DNA of 64,000 nucleotides from positions 1,977,367 through 2,041,366 of the forward strand of contig NZ_CP045670.1 of the NCBI RefSeq assembly GCF_017161325.1, read 5' to 3'. The notes under the pieces are model-generated. The model was not told the DNA's origin. It made no database searches and saw only the letters and a program-made list of their open reading frames with translations. Positions 18,739 to 29,284 of this stretch are shown here, in pieces (positions within the stretch are counted from its first letter, which is position 1; each line of letters starts with the position of its first letter). Source of the stretch: Treponema pedis. GTDB taxonomy: Bacteria > Spirochaetota > Spirochaetia > Treponematales > Treponemataceae. A program made the position numbers and the translations under genes.

Positions 18739-20022
18739 ATGTTTTCTTTAAAAAAAGACTTTTTGCTTGGAACCGCTACGGCTTCCGCTCAAATTGAAGG
18801 CGGACGCGTTAATTCAAATTGGAACGATTTTTGCGACAGAAAAATGACAAATGACGGTTCCGATGTTGCACGTGCAAATATGCATTATGAAAAAGTAAAA
18901 GAAGACATTGAGCTTTTAAAAAATCTTAAAATCGAAGCTTACAGAATGTCGGTGGAATGGGCACGCATTGAACCAGAACGGGGGAAATTCAATGCGGAAG
19001 TCCTTTCTCATTACCGTGAAGAGCTTACCCTTTTAAAACGGGCCGGAATAAAACCTCTTTTAACGCTTTACCATTTCAGCCACCCTATGTGGTTTGAAAA
19101 CTTGGGCGGTTTTACAAAAAAAGAAAATATAGATATTTTTTTAAAGTTCGTAGAAACATGTATAAAAGAATTCGGGGATTTATGTGACGATTATATTACC
19201 GTAAATGAACCGAATGTATACGCGGTTCACAGTTATTTCTTAGGCATTTGGCCTCCTGAGCAAAAATCTTTTTTTAAGGCCCTTAAAGTAATGAATGTTT
19301 TTATTGCCTGCCATTGCAAGGCTTATGACTTAATACATAAGATACGGAAAGAAAAGGGGCTTTCCTCCACGCGGGTAAGTTTTGCCCATCATGTTCAAGC
19401 CTTTCACCCGAAAAATCCCGCAAGCGCCTTCGACCGCTTTTCGGCAAAAAAACTGACTCATCTTTTTCAAGACGGAATAATGAAAGCTTGCTTTAAAGGA
19501 GAATTTAAATTTCCTTTTAAAAATATTTCAAAAATAGAACAAAAGCAATATGCCGACTTTATTGCGATAAATTATTATTCAAGGCAGGCCGTTCACGGTT
19601 TCGGGTATAAACCCTTTGAAAACACCCCGAAAAACGATTTAGGTTGGGATATTTATCCTGAAGGTTTAATAGAATGTGCAAAGGTATGTTATGATTATCT
19701 GCCTCTTCCGATTATAGTAAGCGAAAACGGTACTTGCGATAATAACGACAGGTTTAGAAGTCTTTATATTTATAATCATCTTAAAGCTATTGCGGAATCG
19801 GATTTACCGTTTACGGCTTATTTTCATTGGTGCTTTATAGATAACTTTGAATGGAAAGAAGGCGAAAGCGCCCGCTTCGGTTTAATCCGCTGCGATTATA
19901 AAACTCAAGAACGCAGTATCAAAAAAAGCGGAGAATTTTACCGCGATATGATTGAAAAAAAAGCGGTAGACTCCGTTATGATGGAAAAATATATTTTAAA
20001 CTGTAAATACGATATAAGATAA
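18739..20022 (+). CDS. Glycoside hydrolase family 1, beta-glucosidase-like
   Basis: The 427-residue protein has no signal peptide, so it acts in the cytoplasm. GH1 marks are complete: N-terminal 'FLLGTATASAQIEGG', the acid/base Glu in 'YITVNEPNVY' and the nucleophile Glu in 'IIVSENGTC'. These retaining enzymes cleave beta-linked glucosides, galactosides or fucosides. The next gene is a GPH sugar carrier, which suggests import of an unphosphorylated beta-glycoside followed by hydrolysis. Whether it prefers a phosphorylated substrate cannot be settled, but the non-PTS carrier argues against that. Confidence 0.9.
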   Translation: MFSLKKDFLLGTATASAQIEGGRVNSNWNDFCDRKMTNDGSDVARANMHYEKVKEDIELLKNLKIEAYRMSVEWARIEPERGKFNAEVLSHYREELTLLKRAGIKPLLTLYHFSHPMWFENLGGFTKKENIDIFLKFVETCIKEFGDLCDDYITVNEPNVYAVHSYFLGIWPPEQKSFFKALKVMNVFIACHCKAYDLIHKIRKEKGLSSTRVSFAHHVQAFHPKNPASAFDRFSAKKLTHLFQDGIMKACFKGEFKFPFKNISKIEQKQYADFIAINYYSRQAVHGFGYKPFENTPKNDLGWDIYPEGLIECAKVCYDYLPLPIIVSENGTCDNNDRFRSLYIYNHLKAIAESDLPFTAYFHWCFIDNFEWKEGESARFGLIRCDYKTQERSIKKSGEFYRDMIEKKAVDSVMMEKYILNCKYDIR

Positions 20023-20078
20023 AACGGGAAATCTTTAACTGCACAATTGTCAAATTTCCGTTTAAGGAGAAAGAGTTT

Positions 20079-21414
20079 ATGAACAAATTATTTTACGGTA
20101 TAGGGACTATCGGAAGGGATATGGTATATGCCCTTACGAATATGTATCTTATATATTACATAACGGAGGCTCTTTCTCTTCCGCCGCAATTGATAATTAC
20201 AATAGGCTTTATAATGACCGTATTGCGTATTTTCGATGCCTTAAACGACCCCTTTATGGGCGTAATTATAGACAATACAAAAAGCCGTTTCGGCAAATTT
20301 AAACCGTGGATTTTAATCGGTGCCGTTCTTTCAGGGATATTTACGGTTTTAATTTTTACGGATTTTAAATTAACCGGGGCAGCTTACGTTGCGGTTTTTA
20401 CTTTTTTATATCTTTTTTGGGGAATATCCTATACGGCAAACGATATTTCGTATTGGTCCATGCTGCCTTCTCTTTCCCAAAACCAAAAAGAGCGTGAAAA
20501 AATAGGTTCAATAGCCCGTATATTTGCAAATTTGGGGCTTTTTACGGTAGTTGTAGGAATTGTTCCCGCAAAGAAATTTCTTACGGCACAATTGGGAAAT
20601 GAAAAAACGGCTTATTTTCTTATTGCAACAGCTTTAAGTACGATTATGCTTTTTTTTCAAATTATAATGCTTGCAGGCACAAAAGAAAATAAAAATTTAA
20701 AAACCGTAAAACGGACAACTCCAGTAAAAGAACTTTTTTCGGTAATAGTTAAAAACGACCAGCTTTTGTGGATAACCGTTTCAATGGCGCTTTTTATGAT
20801 AGGTTATATGACAACTACTACCTTCGGTATATATTATTTTGAGTTTATTTTCCGCGATATAGATATGTACGGAAAATTTGCCGCAGTTTTAGGCCTTTCT
20901 CAAATTGCAGCTTTAGCGGTTTTTCCTCAAGTATCGAAATTTTTAACACGGAAAAAAATATACCGTTATGCAATAATTTCGGTTACCGCAGGTTATATTC
21001 TTTTTTATATTTTCGGAAAATTTTCCGTTGCGGTGTTAACTTCAGGAATTTTAATATTTTTCGGACAAGCCTTTATTCAACTTTTAATGCTTATGTTTAT
21101 TGCGGACAGTGTAGAATACGGAGAATTAAAATTGGGAAGGCGGAACGATTCGATAACTTTTTCATTACAACCTTTAATAAATAAAATTGGCGGAGCCGCC
21201 GCCGCCTTAGCCGTCAGTATAACGGTTTCATATTATAAAAAAGGCCTTCGCCGCGGAAGGAAGTGCTTACCCTAACGGTGAAACCGTATTTAAATTTGCC
21301 ATGCTTATATTACCTTTGGTTTGTATGCTTATAGGTTATTTTATTTACGAAAAAAAATACATAATAGATGAAAAAAAATATTCAGAAATTTTAGGAAAAC
21401 TTAATTCCGAATAA
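20079..21414 (+). CDS. GPH-family sugar:cation symporter, broken by one extra A
   Basis: MelB-type permease with about 12 membrane segments; the early 'RIFDALNDPFMGVIID' is the family hallmark and 'FGKFKPWIL' follows. The frame ends early at 21275, but the same protein continues one frame over from 21244 (AFAAEGSAYPNGETVFKF..., a last membrane helix) to TAA at 21412-21414. Deleting one A from the A6 run at 21237-21242 restores 444 residues. It follows the GH1 gene and probably imports its substrate. The break is most likely a homopolymer sequence error. Confidence 0.85.
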
Positions 21415-21430
21415 AGCAAAACAAATTAAA

Positions 21431-23047
21431 CTATTGTATTTCTTCAGCTTTCCAGATATCGGAAGTTTTTTCCGTTATATCGTCGCCGAAAACGGCTCCG
21501 ATAAGAATAAGACGCTTGCCGCTCATCTTATATTTTTCGGCATAACCCTTTTCTTTTATCTGTAAAATAGCTTCATCGGGACTTCCCGTTCCGTCGGTTT
21601 TAAACTCGAAAACATAAACCGTATCGGCAGTGCGTAAAACCAAATCCGCACGCCCCTTATGACTGTGTACTTCCGTTTCAGCATAATACCCCATAAGCGT
21701 AAAAATTATATAAAAAGCTATTTGATAATCCCTTTCCCGCACCGCTCTGTTTTTCTTTGCCGCAGTACTGTACGGAATACCTTCGCAGGCCGCATACATT
21801 CTTTTCATAAAAGCGCCCACCTTACCTTCCCTAATATCGGTTATAAAATTTTTTATATAAAATCCCGTTTCATCTTTCGTTATTCCCGTAAATGCGGGAG
21901 CAAGGTTATTAAAAAAGCCCTGTCTTACTTCTTTATTCGGAAAGCCCATTTTATAGACTCCAAATTCGGTATCATAACTTTTTATCGTTAAATACCCAGC
22001 CTGAAAAAATACGGGTATGGGATTTTCGGCATCGGGGCGGTAATCGAATAAGCTTTCCTTACTCATTTCCGCTTCTTCGGTTATATCGCGTAAATCGTAA
22101 TCGCCTCCTTTTAATAAATCTATTAAAAAGGTGGGAGTGCCAGTGGCAAACCAATAATAGCCGAACTCGCGGGAAGCAAAGGCATTTATAAGGCTTAGGG
22201 GATTATAAACGGGCTTTCCGTTTTGATGAAACAAATAGCCGTCGTAGGTTTCTTTTAAACGCTCAAGAGCCGCTTTTTCGGTAAGAGAGCAGTTTTCCGC
22301 AAGAGCTTTTATTTCGGGCATAAAATTTGCTTCAAGTTCTTCTTGAGTAATGCCGCAAATTTCCGCATAGGATTTTTCAAGCGAAATGTCCAGTAAATTG
22401 TTTAAATCGCTGAAAATACTTATTTTACTGAATTTGGTAACTCCGGTTAAAAAGGCAAAGCGTATATAGGCGTCGCAGCTTTTTAAAACTCCGTAAAAAC
22501 CTTTTAATATTTTACGGTAAGTTTCATAAAGCTCATCGTTTTCATTCATTGTTTCAAGAAGAGGCTTATCGTATTCGTCCACTAAAATTACAACCTGTTT
22601 ACCGACGGTTTTATAAATAGTTTTAATTATTTCGAAAAACCTGCCGTCCGCGGAAGTTTCATTTTTAGGTATATTAAACATAGCTTCCCATTCTCTAAAA
22701 TGAAAGTCAAGAATATCAAAAATAGCTTGTTTATCCGCATAGTTTTTCGGATTAAAATCCAAATATAAAACAGGATATTCCTGCCATATCTCGCGGGTAT
22801 TTTTTTCGGCATCTTCAAGGGTTTCGAGTTTTAAGCCCTTAAACAATTCTTTTTGGCCGCGGAAATATGCCGCAAGGGTAGAAAGAAAAAGACTTTTTCC
22901 GAAGCGGCGCGGACGGCTTAAGAAGTAAACCTTATAACCGTTAACCAAGCTCCATACCCATTCGGTTTTATCGACATAAAGAAATTTCTTTTTACGTAAG
23001 TCTTCAAAACTTTGCACCCCTATGGGTACTATCCTCTTTTCGTTCAT
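21431..23047 (-). CDS. AAA-ATPase-like plus PD-(D/E)XK nuclease family protein
   Basis: Start at ATG 23047, since the protein family begins 'IPIGVQSFEDLR' and the promoter sits upstream of that codon. The N-terminal half has a modified P-loop, RPRRFGKSLFL, and a Walker B strand VVILVDEYDKPLL. The C-terminal half has the nuclease-fold pattern 'GRADLVL......VFEFK'. This is the AAA-ATPase_like/DUF1703 group found in many copies in treponemes and Bacteroidetes; its role is unknown (mobile or defence-related nuclease is often suspected). 538 aa, single-gene unit, convergent with the GPH carrier. Confidence 0.8.
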   Translation of the reverse strand: MNEKRIVPIGVQSFEDLRKKKFLYVDKTEWVWSLVNGYKVYFLSRPRRFGKSLFLSTLAAYFRGQKELFKGLKLETLEDAEKNTREIWQEYPVLYLDFNPKNYADKQAIFDILDFHFREWEAMFNIPKNETSADGRFFEIIKTIYKTVGKQVVILVDEYDKPLLETMNENDELYETYRKILKGFYGVLKSCDAYIRFAFLTGVTKFSKISIFSDLNNLLDISLEKSYAEICGITQEELEANFMPEIKALAENCSLTEKAALERLKETYDGYLFHQNGKPVYNPLSLINAFASREFGYYWFATGTPTFLIDLLKGGDYDLRDITEEAEMSKESLFDYRPDAENPIPVFFQAGYLTIKSYDTEFGVYKMGFPNKEVRQGFFNNLAPAFTGITKDETGFYIKNFITDIREGKVGAFMKRMYAACEGIPYSTAAKKNRAVRERDYQIAFYIIFTLMGYYAETEVHSHKGRADLVLRTADTVYVFEFKTDGTGSPDEAILQIKEKGYAEKYKMSGKRLILIGAVFGDDITEKTSDIWKAEEIQ

Positions 23048-23054
23048 ACTTGTA

Positions 23055-23083
23055 ATTATACCATAGATAGCGGTAAAATTCAA
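23055..23083 (-). promoter_or_regulatory. Leaderless-type promoter of the AAA/nuclease gene
   Basis: On the minus strand TTGAAT (23083-23078), 17 bases, TATAAT (23060-23055), then seven bases to ATG at 23047. Near-consensus, and no ribosome site can fit between the predicted transcript start and ATG. Confidence 0.7.
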
Positions 23084-23194
23084 TTGCAGTTTTTAAGCGG
23101 TAAACTTTTTAATTTACGGACTGTCTTATATTGTAAAATACGTTTTATATCCCTTATAGCCAAAATTAAAAAATTATGTTATGCTTAATCCGCT

Positions 23195-25054
23195 ATGAAA
23201 AAAATAAAAAATAAATTTTCCGCTGCGGGATTTTTATGTATTTTCATTTTGCAAGGTTTATGCCTATATCCGCAGGAAACGGGAAATTCGATTATCAAAC
23301 TTAGAAATTCAAGTATGGAAACATACAGGAAGGAAATTGCAGCCGCCTCCCTTAACGAAATCAAAGCGGAGGATATAGGCGTTTGGTACGAAGTTTTGGA
23401 ATCCTCTCTTTTTATGCTTATCCGCCGGACCGAACTTTACCGCGGAAGAATGAGACTCATTATAGAGGACTCGCGGAATGCAAAATGTAAAATATTCCCC
23501 GACGGAACAATTTTAATAAGTACGGCAATTTTCGACTATATCGATTCAAAACTTGCGGAATCTCAAAATGTAAGCCCCCGCCGTATTAAAAATTTCAACT
23601 CGGAACGCGAAAATCTTCTTGCTTCTTTTATCGCATTTGAAGCGGCCGACTTCGCATTGGATAATAAGATTTTATATTTAAATAATCCGAAAAAAAATAT
23701 CGAGCCCGACCTTTTAAAAAGATATAACTTACAAGCCGACCGATTTGCCGTAATTTTTTTAAAGTTGGCAGGGTATAACGCTAACCTTTTTTATACACAT
23801 CTTGAAGAACTGAAAAAAATACAAAACGATACCGTTAATTCAAAAAATTTTGAATCTTTTTTTACCGAATATTTTTCTCCTCAACAAAGAATAGCCGCCC
23901 TGTTAAAAACTTCCGATGAATCGGAGGTAGTTGCAGATGAAATAAGCAGTATTATAGAAGCTATTCAAAATGAAAACGAAAATACTATTGAAGATGCAAA
24001 ACAAAGTATTCTTAATTTAAGCAAAAACTATCCCAACAACCTTTATATCAAACGTTTGGCGGCTTTGGTTTTACATAAAAAATGGTCCGTAAATGCCGAA
24101 GAAAGGTCCGAAATAAAACTGATTACCGCCTACCCTTCCGCAATGCAAAACAGTAAAACCGTAAATAACAATTTTCATATTTTAAACAAAGAAAGCGGAA
24201 GCCTCGTTATCAATCAAAAACCTTTGCAAAACGAAACGGCGGTAATCCCGGGAGATATAAATGAATATGATGAAGCCGTCCGCGCATATAAAATTTATTT
24301 AAATTCCGTTTATGAATCAGGCATCGCTTCTTCTTATTCGGCCCTGCTTTTTTATTCTCCCAATTTAAAAGATAAGGCTACAGCTCTGTCTCTTGCGGAA
24401 CAAGCCGCATTAAATGAAAACGGAACCGAAAGTATGACGGCAGCATTAAATTATGCGGGAATTTTATATCTTTTAGGAAAAGATTATACCAAGGCAAAAA
24501 CAATTTTAGAAAATATTTTAACCTCCGCGGCAAAAAAAGACTTACTCTTTTTACGTACCGGAAAAATTATAGATGAAAGAATAATTTTATACAATTACTC
24601 GATAATGCTTTTCGGGCTGTCGGAAACTTTAAAAGCGGAAAAGATTCGTGAAAAATTAAAAATTTTAATTTTTCCGTTGGAAGAATACTCCGCCTTGCCG
24701 GTAAAAAAAATAAAGCTCGGCGACAGTACGGACGATTTAACGGAATATTGGGGAACACCTTCTTCAATAAAAAATAATTATTTTTCCGAAAAATGGAAGT
24801 ATGATTTTTTAAATGCCGAAGTAACGATAGATACAAAGCAAAGCGGAACCGTTGAAAAAATCGTTATTTTAAAAGATTCCGTTTTATCTTTACCCAACGA
24901 TTTACGTACAGGAGAAAGTAAGAGGAATTTTGAAGCCGTATTCGGCAAACCCTTATATTATGCAGGCGATACCGAAACGTATTTTTATAAGGCAAATAAA
25001 ATTCAGGTTATGTATTTAAACGATTATATCCGTTTTATTTATTTATCCAAATAA
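23195..25054 (+). CDS. Secreted M48-peptidase-like protein lacking the zinc motif
   Basis: Signal peptide (about 1-26). Residues 100-200 follow the M48 layout: 'FPDGTILISTAIFDYI', then the site where HExxH should stand, then 'LQADRFAVIFLKLAGY' matching the E-x-x-AD-x-x-G region. The zinc motif itself reads FEAAD (148-152), so the His ligands are gone and the protein should be proteolytically inactive. The middle (about 240-470) looks TPR-like, and the end has two repeated 'LGDSTDDLTEYWGTPSS' / 'RNFEAVFGKPLYY' modules. It may be a scaffold in the periplasm. A TATGCT box lies nine bases before ATG without Shine-Dalgarno. Confidence 0.7.
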   Translation: MKKIKNKFSAAGFLCIFILQGLCLYPQETGNSIIKLRNSSMETYRKEIAAASLNEIKAEDIGVWYEVLESSLFMLIRRTELYRGRMRLIIEDSRNAKCKIFPDGTILISTAIFDYIDSKLAESQNVSPRRIKNFNSERENLLASFIAFEAADFALDNKILYLNNPKKNIEPDLLKRYNLQADRFAVIFLKLAGYNANLFYTHLEELKKIQNDTVNSKNFESFFTEYFSPQQRIAALLKTSDESEVVADEISSIIEAIQNENENTIEDAKQSILNLSKNYPNNLYIKRLAALVLHKKWSVNAEERSEIKLITAYPSAMQNSKTVNNNFHILNKESGSLVINQKPLQNETAVIPGDINEYDEAVRAYKIYLNSVYESGIASSYSALLFYSPNLKDKATALSLAEQAALNENGTESMTAALNYAGILYLLGKDYTKAKTILENILTSAAKKDLLFLRTGKIIDERIILYNYSIMLFGLSETLKAEKIREKLKILIFPLEEYSALPVKKIKLGDSTDDLTEYWGTPSSIKNNYFSEKWKYDFLNAEVTIDTKQSGTVEKIVILKDSVLSLPNDLRTGESKRNFEAVFGKPLYYAGDTETYFYKANKIQVMYLNDYIRFIYLSK

Positions 25055-25092
25055 CATTTTAATTTTAAAAATAACATCTTATAAGGAAACAA

Positions 25093-26952
25093 ATGTCAGC
25101 AAATACTATTGTCCTATACAAAAACCGCCCTGCAATAATAATAAATAAAGCGGACGGTAAATTTGAAATTGAAACGGAATCGGGCATTAAAAAAGTGCGC
25201 GAAAAAGATTTTTTTGTTTTAGATGAAAACAACACTCAAAATTTAAAAACGGTTTTAAATACGGAATGTCCAGAAGCGAATTTTTCCGAAGCGGCGGAAT
25301 TTTTTGAAAACGGAGAAGCGTCTTTTATCGAACTTAAGGAATTATTGTGGGACAATTTAAAGTCCGAAGCAATTTGGGCGGCATGGCAGAAAGTCTCCGC
25401 TTCTCCGTTTTTTTCCGTAGAAAGCCCGGATAAACCGATTAAAATACTCACTAAAGAAAAACTGCAAGAGGCTTTAAAAAAACAGGAAGAAAAAGAAAAC
25501 GAAGAAAAAATACGAGCCGATTTTATTAACGACTTATCCAAGTGTATAAAAACAAAAAATTTCAGCGATTTCGATATAAAAAAATACGCTCATTTTTTAC
25601 AGGAAGTTGAAGCCTTTGCTTTACAAAAAACGGAAAAATCAAAGATATTAAAAGAAGCTCATCTAAAAGAAGAATGTGAAGCGGCTCATAAACTTTTAAT
25701 ACAAACCGGTTATTGGAAAATCGAAAAAAATCCGTATCCTACGCGCTGCGGTTATCCTTTAAATTCTCCCAAAATAGAATTGCCTCCGCCCGATTTAAAC
25801 CATGAGTATTCGGATTTAACCGATTTAACGGCCTATGCAATAGATAATGAAGGAAGTACGGACCCGGACGATGCGGTATGTTTTGACGGAGAATTTCTTT
25901 GGATTCATATTGCAAATCCGGCCGATACTATTACACCCGATTCAAAAAGCGATTTGGAGGCCCGTAAACGCGGAGCTACATTATATTTACCTGAAGGTAT
26001 TTCCCGCATGCTGGGAGAATCGGCCGTGGAAAATTTTGCACTAGGTTTAAAAGACGAATCTTATGCTCTTTCGTTTAAGTTAAAGTTAAACGGGAATGCG
26101 GAAATTATTGAAAGCGATATTTTGCGCACAAAAATAAAAGTAAATTGTATAACTTACGAAGAAGCGGACTTACAAAAAGAAAATCCCGATTTAAAACCTC
26201 TTTTTGAAATTGCAAAATTGAATAAAAAAAAGAGAGAGGAAGCTGGAGCCGTTGCCATCGAAATGCCTGAGGTAAATATAAGTGTAAGCATGGAAAACGG
26301 AGAACAAAGGGTTTTTATTACTCCTTATAAGAGCTTGGAATCTTCTTTAATGATAAAAGAAATGATGCTGTTAGCAGGCGAAGCTGCCGCCCGTTTTGCA
26401 TTTAAAAATAATATTCCGTTTCAGTTTATAAGTCAGGAAGCTCCCGAACAAATGAAAAAACTTCCGGAAGGGCTTGCAGGCGAATATAAAAAGCGGAAGG
26501 GAATGCGCCCGCGTAATGTAGGAACAATTCCTTCTATGCATGCAGCCCTGGGCATTGCTATGTACAGCCAAGTTACAAGTCCCTTGCGCCGTTACGGAGA
26601 TTTAGTGGCTCACCAACAGCTTTTAAAATTTATCGACGGAAAAGAAGTTATGAAAACGGACGATTTTCTTATGAGAATTGCGGCCGGGGATATTGCAGGG
26701 CGAAATTGTACATCGGCGGAAAGAGCTTCAAAACAACATTGGACTCTTATTTATCTTTTACAAAACCCTCATTGGCAGGGCGAAGCCGTAATTTTAGAAA
26801 CGGTAAAACAGAGAGCCAGAATTTGTATTCCCGCCATAGGCTACGAAACCGATATGAATTTAAAAAAAGAACTTTCCGTAAACGAAAAAATAACCGTAAA
26901 AGCGGAGGATATAAATCTTCCGCATTTAACCGTACGGTTCATACAAGTTTAA
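25093..26952 (+). CDS. RNase II-family exoribonuclease (RNB domain)
   Basis: The RNB catalytic core is present: 'AIDNEGSTDPDDAV' near residue 250 supplies the metal-binding aspartates and 'TSPLRRYGDLVAHQQL' near 495 is the second conserved block. RNB enzymes degrade RNA from the 3' end. At 619 aa it is shorter than RNase R and has an unusual N-terminal ~240 residues without an obvious cold-shock domain, as in plastid/spirochaete-type RNB proteins. AAGGAAAC precedes the ATG. It is 38 bases after the M48-like gene and probably co-transcribed with it. Confidence 0.88.
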   Translation: MSANTIVLYKNRPAIIINKADGKFEIETESGIKKVREKDFFVLDENNTQNLKTVLNTECPEANFSEAAEFFENGEASFIELKELLWDNLKSEAIWAAWQKVSASPFFSVESPDKPIKILTKEKLQEALKKQEEKENEEKIRADFINDLSKCIKTKNFSDFDIKKYAHFLQEVEAFALQKTEKSKILKEAHLKEECEAAHKLLIQTGYWKIEKNPYPTRCGYPLNSPKIELPPPDLNHEYSDLTDLTAYAIDNEGSTDPDDAVCFDGEFLWIHIANPADTITPDSKSDLEARKRGATLYLPEGISRMLGESAVENFALGLKDESYALSFKLKLNGNAEIIESDILRTKIKVNCITYEEADLQKENPDLKPLFEIAKLNKKKREEAGAVAIEMPEVNISVSMENGEQRVFITPYKSLESSLMIKEMMLLAGEAAARFAFKNNIPFQFISQEAPEQMKKLPEGLAGEYKKRKGMRPRNVGTIPSMHAALGIAMYSQVTSPLRRYGDLVAHQQLLKFIDGKEVMKTDDFLMRIAAGDIAGRNCTSAERASKQHWTLIYLLQNPHWQGEAVILETVKQRARICIPAIGYETDMNLKKELSVNEKITVKAEDINLPHLTVRFIQV

Positions 26953-26963
26953 AATAATTTTTA

Positions 26964-27012
26964 CAAAAAAAAGCGGAATACTTAAAAAATTTAAAGTACT
27001 CCGCTTTTTTTA
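26964..27012. terminator. Bidirectional terminator between the RNB gene and prtP
   Basis: A-rich tract, stem AAGCGGAATACTT ... AAGTACTCCGCTT with a small internal mismatch, then T8. It serves both convergent units. Confidence 0.85.
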
Positions 27013-27031
27013 TATTAGATAAAAATTTTAC

Positions 27032-29272
27032 CTACGGCGTTTTGATATAAAAGAAATCTATATCTTCATTATTCGTGCCGTGTGCTGCAAGGTTACATGC
27101 ATATTTCTTTTCCCATGCATTACCTTTTAATTTCGCCTTATCCGGTTCATCATCATCTTCATGGGTATCATTATCCGATGCAACTCTTGAGCCGTCGATT
27201 ATATCCTCACCGTTTAAATCAAGAGGAGTAAGACCTATTTTTACAACATAGTTGCCGCCGCGGAAAGTCCCCCGCTCATCTTTCAAGCCTGTAATTGCCG
27301 TATAGTATTCAGCTCCGCTTTCATATTCAAAGTAAGCCGTATCAAGATAATCCTTATCATATATTAAAATCGGAGACGGCCTCCGAGACAAATTACCTGA
27401 AGAATCCGCTTTAAATACGATAATTTTTGTATCGGGTTGCTCGTTTCCTCCATTATAATGAAGACTGGGTACCGTTGAAACCCATGCAAGATTTTTATTA
27501 AATTGTATGGTAACGGTTTTATCGCTTCCGTCTGCCGTAAAGGTCTCTTTTTTTGCATATTTTAAAAGGGACGCATATACGGAATAGCTTTTACCCTTAA
27601 CCAAGCCCTTGAACTCTACAACAGGATTATTGCCCAATCCCGCAACATATGCCAACGGAACCTTTGTTTCCTCATCAACAAGAGAAATTTTAGATGCAAT
27701 TACCTCGTTATTGTTTTTAACCTCAACATAAACGGAACCTTCACTATATATTTCATTTACTTGAGGAATGTTATTTTCTCTTATCGCTTTTGCGGCATTA
27801 TATACGTTTACGCGGCCGTGTCCGTAGCCTTCGGTAAATGAAACTGCGCCGTCAACCTTATCGGCAGTTTTTTCAAGTAAGCTCTTAATTTGATAAGGAG
27901 TTAAATTATGAGCGTTATTAAAAGAAAGTAAATAACTTATTACGCCTGTTACAAAGGGCGTTGCCATAGACGTTCCGCTCATAGTTTCATAATCATCATC
28001 ACCTGATATACCGCAAGATTTAATTCCGTCTCCGGGAGCCGAAATACTTATCCAAGCACCTTTATTGCTGAAGTGAACCTTTTTATCTTTACCGTTAGTG
28101 GCTCCAACCGCAAGCATTCCGGGAAATGCCGCAGGATAAGCTGCAGTATAACGACCTTCATTTCCCATTGCAATAACCGGTAAGATATTATTTTTTACCG
28201 CAGCGGTTAACACGGAAAAAGCAAATTCCGTACCGTACGAACCGCCTAAACTCATATTTACGGGAACAGTTTTTTGAGTAATTTGAAAATCCTCATTTTT
28301 TAAATAAGACGGCAAGGCATTATTTTCATCAAGTGTTCTATCCGATTTCGGTTTACGCAAAATATTAACTGTTCTGGTTAAATCCGCCAAAGCTCCGTAA
28401 ACAGCCCATGCGCTTCCTCCTCCGTCAACATCTAAGGATTGGTAGGAAATAAGTTTTGTATTTTTCCATGCAACACCGGCAATACCTACGTTATTATCTC
28501 CCCTAGCGCAAATAGTACCGGAACAGTGCGTACCGTGAGCTCCCTTATCCCAATTTTCACCTATGGGAATTTCCGTAAACGGGTTGCCGTTGCCTATATA
28601 TGTACCTCCGTTAGATTTTACACAGGATTTTGCATATAAAACAATTGAATTACCGTTTTCATCTTTAAAATCTTTATGCGTCATATTTATACCGGTATCT
28701 ATAATACCTGCAACAACGGTTTTATCACCGTAACCTATTTCTTTATAGGACTTTAAAGCTTCGGTAATGGAAAGCCCGTAATCGGAATTATTTGCAATAG
28801 GGTCTCCTGAATAATCTCCGTTTATCAGTCTTGAAATATCTGCAAGTCCGCCGCCGTCGACAGTTTTTGCAACTTTTATACCGTCGGGAGGTCCTACCTT
28901 ATAATCGGATTCAGCTGAAATAACACCCTTGACGGAAGATATAACCGAAAGATTTTTTTTGTCGTTACCTTCTTTATTAAGATACCAGTAAGTAAAACCC
29001 GTACCTGTAAGAGGAAGAGCCCCCTTAACCGTAAAGCCTTTTTCTTCAAAAGCCGTCTTATCGAACCCGTCCTTCGTCTTAACTATAAAAAACCCGTCAA
29101 CCGTATCTTCATCTTTAGGGGCATACGGAAGAACGGAAGAAGAGTTCCCGTACAAGGCTTCCATACTTTGAACCCTTTGTTCGTTTGAACTAATATTTTG
29201 AGGGTCTATATTAAATGAACAGGAACCTGCCAGTATTGCAAGTACCGCCGACAATACCAATATTTTTTTCAT
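27032..29272 (-). CDS. prtP: Dentilisin-type subtilisin protease PrtP
   Basis: Lipobox LAGSC puts the lipid-modified Cys at residue 18. The S8 catalytic set is complete: Asp192 (IIDTG), His246 (HGTHCSGT), Asn371 (MGNEG) and Ser435 (GTSMATPF). Residues 30-170 look like a propeptide region and the last ~250 are beta-rich. The order prcB-prcA-prtP on one strand matches the dentilisin locus of T. denticola, in which this chymotrypsin-like outer-sheath protease cuts host proteins and processes PrcA. The 746-aa frame is intact. ATG is preceded by AGGAGG. Confidence 0.95.
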   Translation of the reverse strand: MKKILVLSAVLAILAGSCSFNIDPQNISSNEQRVQSMEALYGNSSSVLPYAPKDEDTVDGFFIVKTKDGFDKTAFEEKGFTVKGALPLTGTGFTYWYLNKEGNDKKNLSVISSVKGVISAESDYKVGPPDGIKVAKTVDGGGLADISRLINGDYSGDPIANNSDYGLSITEALKSYKEIGYGDKTVVAGIIDTGINMTHKDFKDENGNSIVLYAKSCVKSNGGTYIGNGNPFTEIPIGENWDKGAHGTHCSGTICARGDNNVGIAGVAWKNTKLISYQSLDVDGGGSAWAVYGALADLTRTVNILRKPKSDRTLDENNALPSYLKNEDFQITQKTVPVNMSLGGSYGTEFAFSVLTAAVKNNILPVIAMGNEGRYTAAYPAAFPGMLAVGATNGKDKKVHFSNKGAWISISAPGDGIKSCGISGDDDYETMSGTSMATPFVTGVISYLLSFNNAHNLTPYQIKSLLEKTADKVDGAVSFTEGYGHGRVNVYNAAKAIRENNIPQVNEIYSEGSVYVEVKNNNEVIASKISLVDEETKVPLAYVAGLGNNPVVEFKGLVKGKSYSVYASLLKYAKKETFTADGSDKTVTIQFNKNLAWVSTVPSLHYNGGNEQPDTKIIVFKADSSGNLSRRPSPILIYDKDYLDTAYFEYESGAEYYTAITGLKDERGTFRGGNYVVKIGLTPLDLNGEDIIDGSRVASDNDTHEDDDEPDKAKLKGNAWEKKYACNLAAHGTNNEDIDFFYIKTP

Positions 29273-29284
29273 CTTATAACCTCC

